Source: an uncultured Bacteroidia bacterium
Lineage (GTDB): Bacteria > Bacteroidota > Bacteroidia > Bacteroidales > UBA932
Assembly (NCBI GenBank): GCA_902767355.1
Contig: CACXHG010000043.1
Span: forward strand, 1 to 11,717
DNA: 11,717 bases
Direction of reading: 5' to 3'
Every line of letters begins with the position of its first letter. The first letter of the stretch is position 1. The position numbers and the translations under genes were made by a program. The notes below the pieces were generated by a model. That model was not told the origin of the DNA. It did not search any database and saw nothing but the letters and a program-made list of their open reading frames with translations. Below are positions 6,747 to 11,717 of the stretch, piece by piece.

Positions 6747-8281
6747 AAATCTTCGACGCAGCCTGGCCGCTGAACCACACTCCCAGCGCAGAAGAGCTCA
6801 GCGCCGCAGCCGCAAAGGCCTGCGGGGTAAAGCCGGGCAAAATCGTACGCTGCGACATAGTCCGCCGCTCGCTGGACGCCCGCGGGCAGCTGCTCTACCG
6901 CTATCAGATACGGGCCATGGTCGAGGGCGATGCCCCGGCGAAGGCCTACGAGTTCCATTACAAGAATGTTACATCCGCTAAGCCAGTGATAATTATCGGT
7001 GGCGGGCCGGCCGGGATGTTCGCCGCCCTGCGCCTGCTGGAACGCGGCCTGAAACCAGTGATTCTGGAGCGCGGCAAGGATGTACACAGCCGCAAAAAGG
7101 ACATAGCGGCCATTTCTGTGCGCGGACAGGTGTGCGCAGACTCCAATTACTGCTATGGAGAAGGCGGCGCAGGCACTTTTTCCGACGGCAAACTCTTCAC
7201 AAGGTCAAGCAAAAGGGGCGACATATATGAAGTACTGCATCAAATGGTGAACTTCGGCGCCCAGCCGCAGATTCTCATCGATGCCCGCCCCCACATTGGC
7301 AGCGACGTATTGCCAAAGATGGTAGAGTCTATACGTGAGTGCATTACAAGCCATGGCGGGGAGTATCACTTCAACTCAAAAGTCATCGACCTGAAGCCGC
7401 TTGGCGGCGACGGCCCGCGCTGGGAAGCAGTGTGCGAAGGGGGCCTCACATTCAAGGCCGACAATGTGATTCTCGCCAGCGGACATTCCGCCTCTGACAT
7501 ATATTCTCTCTTCGATGCAAAGGGTTGGCAATTAGAGCCCAAGGACTTTGCACTTGGAGTACGGGTAGAGCACCCGCAGAGCCTGATAAACAATATCCAG
7601 TACCACGGCCGCTGGCAGCCGGGCATGCCCCCTGCAGAGTATTATCTGGCAGAGCAAATCGACGGCCGCGGGGTATTTTCTTTCTGCATGTGCCCTGGCG
7701 GCATACTGGTGCCCTCCTCCACGGAATCGGACGGCATAGTGCTCAACGGCATGTCCAACTCCCTGCGCAACGGTCCCAGGGCGAATGCAGGCATAGTTGT
7801 GCAGGTTTCGCTGGCCGACGTACCGGACTATGACAGATTTGGTACCTTTGCCTTACTTGAATTTCAGCGTCAGGTAGAAAAGACCATGTTCAGCTACAGC
7901 AATTCGCTCAAGGCGCCGGCCCAGCGCATGGTGGATTTCTGCCGCGGCAAACAGTCTGCAGGCCTGCCTGCAAGCAGCTATACAGCAGGCATCACGGCCG
8001 CACCACTTACAGAATTACTTCCGCAATTCGTTTCTGAAAGGCTGCGCAGGGCCTTCCCCCTGTTCGACCGCAAGATGAAGGGCTTTTATACCAACGAGGC
8101 GCTGGTACTCGCCTGCGAGTCCCGCACCTCGTCGCCTATACGCATTCCGCGCGACGCCACCACCTTGCAGCACGCTTCCCTGCCCGGGCTTTATCCCTGC
8201 GGCGAAGGGGCGGGCTATGCCGGGGGCATAGTCTCCAGCGCCCTGGACGGCATCGCCGTCGCAAATGCGATTAGCGATTAG
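6743..8281 (+). CDS. FAD-dependent dehydrogenase, COG2509 type (function unknown)
   Basis: The 512-residue protein has an N-terminal domain of about 75 residues rich in basic residues. The dinucleotide-binding motif VIIIGGGPAGMFAALRL follows at 82-98, with Glu109 of ILERGKDV placed to bind the FAD ribose. CYGEGGAGTFSDGKL (137-151) is a hallmark of the COG2509 family of uncharacterised dehydrogenases. Near the C-terminus, CGEGAGYAGGIVSS (about 486-499) closes the FAD site. The family is flavin-dependent and cytoplasmic, but no substrate is established to my knowledge. The start overlaps the tsaD stop by 4 nt (ATGA), so it is the third gene of the operon. Its 3' end overlaps the convergent iorB gene by 11 bp. 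Family assignment is secure; the role is unknown, and a link to tRNA modification rests on context only. Confidence 0.9.
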   Translation: MKIFDAAWPLNHTPSAEELSAAAAKACGVKPGKIVRCDIVRRSLDARGQLLYRYQIRAMVEGDAPAKAYEFHYKNVTSAKPVIIIGGGPAGMFAALRLLERGLKPVILERGKDVHSRKKDIAAISVRGQVCADSNYCYGEGGAGTFSDGKLFTRSSKRGDIYEVLHQMVNFGAQPQILIDARPHIGSDVLPKMVESIRECITSHGGEYHFNSKVIDLKPLGGDGPRWEAVCEGGLTFKADNVILASGHSASDIYSLFDAKGWQLEPKDFALGVRVEHPQSLINNIQYHGRWQPGMPPAEYYLAEQIDGRGVFSFCMCPGGILVPSSTESDGIVLNGMSNSLRNGPRANAGIVVQVSLADVPDYDRFGTFALLEFQRQVEKTMFSYSNSLKAPAQRMVDFCRGKQSAGLPASSYTAGITAAPLTELLPQFVSERLRRAFPLFDRKMKGFYTNEALVLACESRTSSPIRIPRDATTLQHASLPGLYPCGEGAGYAGGIVSSALDGIAVANAISD

Positions 8282-8846
8282 CTGCGGCGCGTCCGGCGCG
8301 GAAGGCTGCCAGATTAGACTCTACGACGGCGTCTCCCTTGCGGGCAAAGATTTCCCTGATACCGGCCTCGAGCTTTTCGGATTCAATGTCCAGCAGCGAC
8401 GAGCAGGCTCCCAGAAGGGCGATATTGCTGCTGCGCGGGCTCCCGGCATCCTTGGCGATGGCATCCACATCCAGCATGATCACGTGCGGCAGGGCCTTGA
8501 GCTCTGCGATGAGCTTTTCCGAATCGGGATAATTGGGGATATTGACAAAAGGCGTGGTGTTGGTCACGATCCACCCCTCTTCTGCCAGGAAGGGCAAGTA
8601 GCGGAGAGCCTCCATCGGCTCCAGGGAGATAATGAGGTCCGCACAGCCGCGGGCAATCAGATCGGAGGCAATCGGCTCTGAACTGATGCGCAGATTGGAC
8701 TGCACGTCGCCGCCCCGCTGGCTCATGCCATGCACTTCTGCCTGCTTTATATAAAGGTTTTCTTTAATTGCGGCATGGCCTATCACAGTGGCGATGGAAA
8801 GTATGCCCTGGCCTCCGACTCCTGCTAGAATTATATCTTTTTTCAT
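8271..8846 (-). CDS. iorB: Indolepyruvate:ferredoxin oxidoreductase, beta subunit
   Basis: The 191-residue protein is the small (gamma-domain) subunit of a 2-oxoacid:ferredoxin oxidoreductase. The N-terminal ILAGVGGQGILS (6-17) is the characteristic glycine-rich motif, and AEVHGMSQRGGDVQSNLRIS (36-55) is the conserved stretch in which this domain contacts coenzyme A. DLIISLEPMEALRY and the length match IorB closely. With IorA it should convert indolepyruvate or other arylpyruvates to the arylacyl-CoA with reduction of ferredoxin. It follows iorA by 15 nt on the same strand, so the two are co-transcribed. Its stop codon is read inside the end of the convergent FAD dehydrogenase gene, with no space for a separate terminator before coding sequence. 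No phenylacetate-CoA ligase gene follows. Confidence 0.93.
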   Translation of the reverse strand: MKKDIILAGVGGQGILSIATVIGHAAIKENLYIKQAEVHGMSQRGGDVQSNLRISSEPIASDLIARGCADLIISLEPMEALRYLPFLAEEGWIVTNTTPFVNIPNYPDSEKLIAELKALPHVIMLDVDAIAKDAGSPRSSNIALLGACSSLLDIESEKLEAGIREIFARKGDAVVESNLAAFRAGRAAANR

Positions 8847-8861
8847 AATTGAATCTTCACT

Positions 8862-10469
8862 TTAATTATTGGTTTTCCTGGCTGCGGCATGACGCTTTGC
8901 AGTCTGGATACATTCGCGGCGTGAGATAATCACGCTGGGGCCGTTATATGCAATTTCGCGATTTATGAGTTCCTTGATCTGCTCCATATTCTTGGGCAGG
9001 GGGACCACCACATTCACATGTTCGGGAGCGATGCCGACCGCCATGCATATCTGCTCCAGCTTGCCGGTCGCGGCACTGTCCTGCCCTCCCGTCATGCCGG
9101 TGGTGACATTGTCGGAGATTATCACAACCACATTGGCATTGCAGTTAGCAACGTCCAGCAGGCCGGTGATGCCGGAGTGGGCGAAGGTAGAGTCTCCTAT
9201 CACCGCCACTGCGGGGAAGAATCCGGCGTCGGAGGCGCCCTTTGCCATCGTGATGGAGGCTCCCATGTCTATGCAGGAATTGATGGCCCAGAAAGGCGGC
9301 AGAGCGCCCAGGGTGTAGCAGCCGATGTCGCTGAACACCTTATGGTCGGGATAGACCGCAAGAGCTTCGTTGAGGGCATTGTAAAGGTCGCGGTGGCCGC
9401 AGCCCTGGCAGAGTGCCGGCGGGCGGGGCACCACATTCTCTGCCGGAGCGAACAGCTTGTGCGGCTCAAGGCCGAGGGCGGCGCGCACACTGTCGGGATT
9501 GAGCTCGCCCGTGCGGGGCAGGTCGCCCGTCAGTCGGCCGGCCACTATGGTTTCGTGCGGCAGCACGCCTGCCACCTGCTCTTCTATGAAGGGCTGCCCC
9601 TCCTCAATCACGAGTATCTTCTTGCACTCGGCGGCCATCTTGCACACCAGGGCCTTGGGCAGAGGATACTGTGATATCTTGAGTATGGGATAGCGGCAGT
9701 CTTCACCCACGTTCTCGCGCAGGTAGTTGTAGCCGATGCCGCTGGCGATTATGCCCATGGAATGGTCGTCGCCCTCAAAATAGCGGTTATACGAGCTGTG
9801 GGCGGCCACATCTTCCAATCCCTTGTAGTTTTCTATAAGCTTGGGATATTTGCGCCTGGAATTGGCGGGCAGGAGTATCCAGCTGGACGGATCCTTTGGA
9901 AAGGCCATCGGACGCGCTTCGGCCTGCACATCTTCATACTCCACCACGGCACGCGAATGGGCCATGCGGGTGGTGACGCGCATCAGCACCGGGATGTCCC
10001 GCTCCTCGCTCAGGCGGAAGCCGTATTCCATCATATCGTAAGCCTCCTGCTGATTGCTGGGCTCCAGAATGGGCACGAAGGCAAACTTGCCGTAGAAACG
10101 GGTGTCCTGCTCGCCCTGCGAAGAGTGCATGCTCGGGTCGTCGGCCACAATCACAATCAGGCCGCCGCCGGCGCCGGCCATCGCCCCGTTGACAAACGGA
10201 TCGGCGGCCACGTTCATGCCCACGTGTTTCATGCACACGATTGAGCGCCCGCCCACGTATGACACGCCGAGGGCGGTCTCCATGGCGGTCTTCTCATTTG
10301 TGCACCAGCGGCAGAAGATTTTGCGCTCCCTGGCCACTGGGCTGTTCTGGATATACTCGGTAATTTCGGTAGATGGGGTGCCGGGATAGGCGTACACACC
10401 GGTGATGCCGGCATTGATTGCGCCCAGGGCTATCGCCTCGTCTCCCAGCAGGAGTTCTTTCTTCTTCAT
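8862..10469 (-). CDS. iorA: Indolepyruvate:ferredoxin oxidoreductase, alpha subunit, lacking the C-terminal ferredoxin domain
   Basis: The 535-residue protein carries the pyrimidine-binding and thiamine-diphosphate domains of IorA. N-terminal YAYPGTPSTEITEY (26-39), MKHVGMNVAADP (80-91) and SSQGEQDTRFYG (116-127) are family signatures. CQGCGHRDLYNAL (354-366) and GDSTFAHSGITGLLD (425-439), with a DNVTTGMTGGQ stretch (453-463), bind thiamine diphosphate and magnesium. Archaeal IorA continues past this point into a two-cluster 4Fe-4S ferredoxin domain with CxxCxxC motifs. Here the chain stops at ISRRECIQTAKRHAAARKTNN with no such motif, so electrons must leave by another route or a separate carrier. 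It is the first gene of iorA-iorB, acting in oxidative breakdown of aromatic amino acids or, run in reverse, their synthesis from aryl acids. The identity is secure; the exact substrate is not. Confidence 0.93.
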   Translation of the reverse strand: MKKKELLLGDEAIALGAINAGITGVYAYPGTPSTEITEYIQNSPVARERKIFCRWCTNEKTAMETALGVSYVGGRSIVCMKHVGMNVAADPFVNGAMAGAGGGLIVIVADDPSMHSSQGEQDTRFYGKFAFVPILEPSNQQEAYDMMEYGFRLSEERDIPVLMRVTTRMAHSRAVVEYEDVQAEARPMAFPKDPSSWILLPANSRRKYPKLIENYKGLEDVAAHSSYNRYFEGDDHSMGIIASGIGYNYLRENVGEDCRYPILKISQYPLPKALVCKMAAECKKILVIEEGQPFIEEQVAGVLPHETIVAGRLTGDLPRTGELNPDSVRAALGLEPHKLFAPAENVVPRPPALCQGCGHRDLYNALNEALAVYPDHKVFSDIGCYTLGALPPFWAINSCIDMGASITMAKGASDAGFFPAVAVIGDSTFAHSGITGLLDVANCNANVVVIISDNVTTGMTGGQDSAATGKLEQICMAVGIAPEHVNVVVPLPKNMEQIKELINREIAYNGPSVIISRRECIQTAKRHAAARKTNN

Positions 10470-10492
10470 AACAATTTGAAATCAAACTGCCG

Positions 10493-10524
10493 CTAAGGTA
10501 CAAACAACAGCCCATTATTGGCAA
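10493..10524 (-). promoter_or_regulatory. Promoter of iorAB
   Basis: On the minus strand a TTG (10524-10522) is followed after 21 bp by TACCTTAG (10500-10493), one base from TAnnTTTG. Spacing suits the Bacteroidota primary sigma factor and predicts a leader of roughly 17 nt before the iorA ATG at 10469. Confidence 0.55.
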
Positions 10525-10566
10525 CGTTTTTATATGTGACGAACAAAAATTATCGGTTTTTTCATC

Positions 10567-10596
10567 CCCGATTCTGCCACTTTTGTCACAATCGGG
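10567..10596. repeat. Inverted repeat in the iorA/10697 divergent region
   Basis: CCCGATT (10567-10573) and AATCGGG (10590-10596) form a perfect 7-bp inverted repeat with 16 bp between them. This gives half-site centres about two helical turns apart (23 bp). It sits between the two divergent promoters and could be an operator, but chance occurrence is possible. The rest of 10470-10696 holds the two promoters and no convincing gene. Confidence 0.35.
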
Positions 10597-10658
10597 CGAT
10601 TTAAACCCCTCTCTGGCAGTAAAAGTCACTTTTTCTTTATTTGTGTTTGCACGAGAAG

Positions 10659-10666
10659 TACTTTTG
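10659..10666 (+). promoter_or_regulatory. -7 element in front of the SGNH-like gene
   Basis: TACTTTTG is a perfect TAnnTTTG match, placing transcription start about 24 nt before the ATG at 10697. The nearest upstream TTTG is only 15 bp away, shorter than usual, so the -33 part is uncertain. Confidence 0.45.
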
Positions 10667-10696
10667 TGCAAGAAGTTATAAAAAACAATACGGGCT

Positions 10697-11038
10697 ATGG
10701 CAAAAAATGTTTTCGCATTCGGTGATTCCATTATCAAGGCTATCGGAGTCCGCTCCGGCAGATGGGCCAATTCTTTCAACTACCGGCTTCTTGCCGGCAA
10801 GCGCAACTTCGACAACCAGCTCAGAAACATAGGCCGCGGCGACCTGGTGGTGTGCGAATACGGCGAGAAGGGTTACAATTGGAAAGAGATTGCGGCCGAG
10901 CTGCGCAGCCGTGGCGCCCGCCTGTTCCTCATGAGCCGGCCGGCCATCAACGGCGAGAGACTCTTCCGCTATCTTGGCAGCGGCCTGGGCATAGAGAAAG
11001 TCATACGCCGGCTCGGCGGCCGCCCGGTTCACGCATAG
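10697..11038 (+). CDS. Compact SGNH/GDSL hydrolase-like protein, probably without catalytic activity
   Basis: The 113-residue product opens with NVFAFGDSIIKAIGV, which matches block I (GDS, nucleophile Ser11) of SGNH hydrolases. Further segments resemble, from memory, longer SGNH proteins of about 200 residues: GDLVVCEYGEKGYNWKEIAA sits where those have a GxND block followed by WxxI, and SRGARLFLMSRPAINGERLF resembles their strand before a PPLDxxxY stretch. The oxyanion Gly-Asn-Asp is replaced by Glu-Lys-Gly, and there is no DxxH block at the C-terminus, so the usual triad is incomplete. The reading frame is intact, has a -7 promoter element and shares its neighbours' base composition, which argues for a functional gene rather than decay. 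No signal peptide is seen, so it is cytoplasmic. Resemblance is by eye; an unrelated small protein with a GDS motif remains possible. Confidence 0.6.
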   Translation: MAKNVFAFGDSIIKAIGVRSGRWANSFNYRLLAGKRNFDNQLRNIGRGDLVVCEYGEKGYNWKEIAAELRSRGARLFLMSRPAINGERLFRYLGSGLGIEKVIRRLGGRPVHA

Positions 11039-11041
11039 CCC

Positions 11042-11072
11042 TTGCATTTCATAGTATTTTTTCCTATATTTG
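11042..11072 (+). promoter_or_regulatory. Bacteroidota promoter of the 11114 lipoprotein gene
   Basis: TTG (11042-11044), 20 bp of spacer and TATATTTG (11065-11072) match the -33/-7 consensus in sequence and spacing. This is the best promoter in the window. Transcription should start near 11079, about 35 nt before the ATG. Confidence 0.7.
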
Positions 11073-11103
11073 TTTATGAATTGCGAAATTCACCAACAAA
11101 TAT
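11066..11103. repeat. Nested dyad (15 paired positions) over promoter and leader
   Basis: ATATTTGTT (11066-11074) pairs with AACAAATAT (11095-11103). Inside it TGAATT (11077-11082) pairs with AATTCA (11087-11092) around the GNRA-type loop GCGA. Only a 2x2 mismatch breaks the 15 pairs. It overlaps the -7 element and ends 10 bp before the ATG at 11114. No T tract follows, so it is not a terminator; an operator or a leader hairpin is more likely. Confidence 0.6.
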
Positions 11104-11113
11104 TATCAATACT

Positions 11114-11605
11114 ATGAGAAAATCCTTACTGTTTTTGGCTGCAATCGCAGCATTCGCACTCGGTTTCACAGCCTGCGACAAGGCAAAACCTGAAGATGAG
11201 ACCCCCAAGGAAGAAGTTCTTGACTTTTCCAAGGTTGATTTGGTCGGAACTACCTGGAAAGTAGATTTCTATTCCTATGACCTCCACGGCTCAAACAGTA
11301 TGTGGAAAATGGGTGGAGATGCAGACCTTTCTGCACTTGTCTATAAAGGAGCTCACATCGTTTTTGGGACTAAAGGCATTTGCGAGATCCAAGAAGACCC
11401 TCAGATCCATTCGCCTTACTACTGGGAGGACGGCTTCCTGGCTATTGGATGGGACACCGGATATGAGAATGGCGCAACACCGGAGTTTTCTCTTTCCCCA
11501 GACAAGAAAACTGTCGTTATGTTCTGGAATTCTGATGTTCGCGGCGCTTATCCCGTAGTTACATTGAAACTCTCTATCGATAAAGACGTGCTTTTCAAGA
11601 AATAA
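11114..11605 (+). CDS. Lipoprotein of unknown function, possibly lipocalin-like
   Basis: The 163-residue product has a lipoprotein signal (MRKSLLFLAAIAAFALGFTAC, Cys21), followed by an acidic Pro/Glu-rich tether (DKAKPEDETPKEE). The frame is open from 11042, but the stretch before 11114 covers the promoter and dyad, so the ATG at 11114 with its signal peptide is the true start. The mature part is beta-strand-rich. LVGTTWKVDFYSYD near residues 43-56 resembles the first strand of lipocalin-like lipoproteins common in Bacteroidota, followed by alternating strands (AHIVFGTKGICEI, TVVMFWNSD, VVTLKLSID). I do not recognise a specific family and the lipocalin comparison is tentative. By eye the gene is more AT-rich than its neighbours. 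It has its own promoter and lies 25 bp before the aquaporin gene, so the two may be co-transcribed. Confidence 0.8.
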   Translation: MRKSLLFLAAIAAFALGFTACDKAKPEDETPKEEVLDFSKVDLVGTTWKVDFYSYDLHGSNSMWKMGGDADLSALVYKGAHIVFGTKGICEIQEDPQIHSPYYWEDGFLAIGWDTGYENGATPEFSLSPDKKTVVMFWNSDVRGAYPVVTLKLSIDKDVLFKK

Positions 11606-11630
11606 GTCACAGACACCAAATAACTAGTAT

Positions 11631-11717
11631 ATGAAAAAGTATTTAGCAGAAATGGTGGGCACTATGGTGCTCGTACTTCTCGGCTGCGGCGCAGCTGTAA
11701 GTCTCAACTGCGGTCAC
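11631..11717 (+). CDS. Aquaporin / MIP-family channel (5' end only)
   Basis: Only the first 29 codons lie in the window. They read MKKYLAEMVGTMVLVLLGCG then AAVSLNCGH, which matches the start of the first transmembrane helix of bacterial aquaporins and glycerol facilitators, where AExxGT...GCG is conserved. The NPA motifs that would separate a water channel from a glycerol channel lie beyond the edge. It follows the lipoprotein stop by 25 bp, with no terminator or clear promoter between, so read-through from 11042 is likely. The family call is good despite the short length. Confidence 0.85.
   Translation, partial: MKKYLAEMVGTMVLVLLGCGAAVSLNCGH

Noticed and set aside
10475..10486. Short dyad TTTGAAATCAAA just before iorA
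   Set aside because: Five-bp arms in AT-rich DNA are expected by chance.
10614..10629. Possible sigma-54 site starting TGGCAG
   Set aside because: No TTGC follows at the fixed -12 distance, and primary-type promoter elements already explain the neighbouring gene.
10294..10779. Open frame of 161 codons on the minus strand across the iorA start
   Set aside because: It runs through the divergent promoter region and then the iorA N-terminus in the wrong frame; no domain or signal is seen.
11015..11024. Perfect 10-bp palindrome GGCGGCCGCC
   Set aside because: It lies inside the coding end of the SGNH-like gene in GC-rich codons and has no T tract, so neither operator nor terminator is supported.
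11042..11113. N-terminal extension of the lipoprotein from an ATG at 11042
   Set aside because: It covers the promoter and dyad and would bury the lipoprotein signal peptide inside the chain.
1..11717. Mobile element, CRISPR array, tRNA or toxin-antitoxin system
   Set aside because: No transposase or recombinase motifs, no regularly spaced repeats, no tRNA-like sequence and no paired small genes of that type were seen.

Overview
The window looks like chromosomal DNA from a member of the Bacteroidales (phylum Bacteroidota), probably an uncultured gut or rumen lineage. The evidence is the promoter style (-7 elements of the TAnnTTTG type and, where found, an upstream TTG, with few clear Shine-Dalgarno sites), MKK-type lipoprotein signals, an OmpA-family envelope protein of the type common in this phylum, a 965-residue two-domain M16 zinc protease lipoprotein, and an indolepyruvate oxidoreductase alpha subunit without a ferredoxin tail. 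Coding DNA is fairly GC-rich, yet isoleucine is often written ATA. The genus cannot be fixed by reading alone.

Layout. Left end, minus strand (1-4411): a lipoprotein M16 metalloprotease gene (1514-4411) ends at a strong hairpin terminator (1439-1465). Next on the same strand come a 72-residue stand-alone LuxR-type DNA-binding protein (1171-1389) and, 10 bp further, an envelope protein with a concanavalin-like domain and an OmpA peptidoglycan-binding domain, cut by the window edge. Centre, plus strand (4510-8281): a tight operon of a class I/II aminotransferase, the tRNA t6A enzyme TsaD and a COG2509-type FAD dehydrogenase, joined by two ATGA overlaps. It is divergent from the protease gene across a 98-bp promoter region. 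Centre right, minus strand (8271-10469): iorA-iorB, encoding the two subunits of an indolepyruvate:ferredoxin oxidoreductase. iorB converges on the FAD dehydrogenase gene with an 11-bp overlap of coding ends. Right end, plus strand (10697-11717): a 113-residue protein resembling a shrunken SGNH/GDSL hydrolase, a 163-residue lipoprotein of unknown function, and the first 29 codons of an aquaporin-family channel.

How the genes relate. The operon from 4510 combines amino-acid metabolism and tRNA modification, and coupling to tsaD is the main clue to the uncharacterised FAD enzyme. An aminotransferase and IorAB could act in sequence (aromatic amino acid to arylpyruvate to arylacyl-CoA), but they are on opposite strands and the substrate cannot be read from the sequence. 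Most of the window is ordinary housekeeping and envelope content. The items most worth a second look are the compact SGNH-like gene, the long nested dyad in front of the 11114 lipoprotein, and the LuxR-type regulator paired with the OmpA gene. No CRISPR, tRNA, rRNA or insertion sequence was seen. No gene-free stretch exceeds 300 bp; the longest is 10470-10696 (227 bp), which holds promoters and an inverted repeat.
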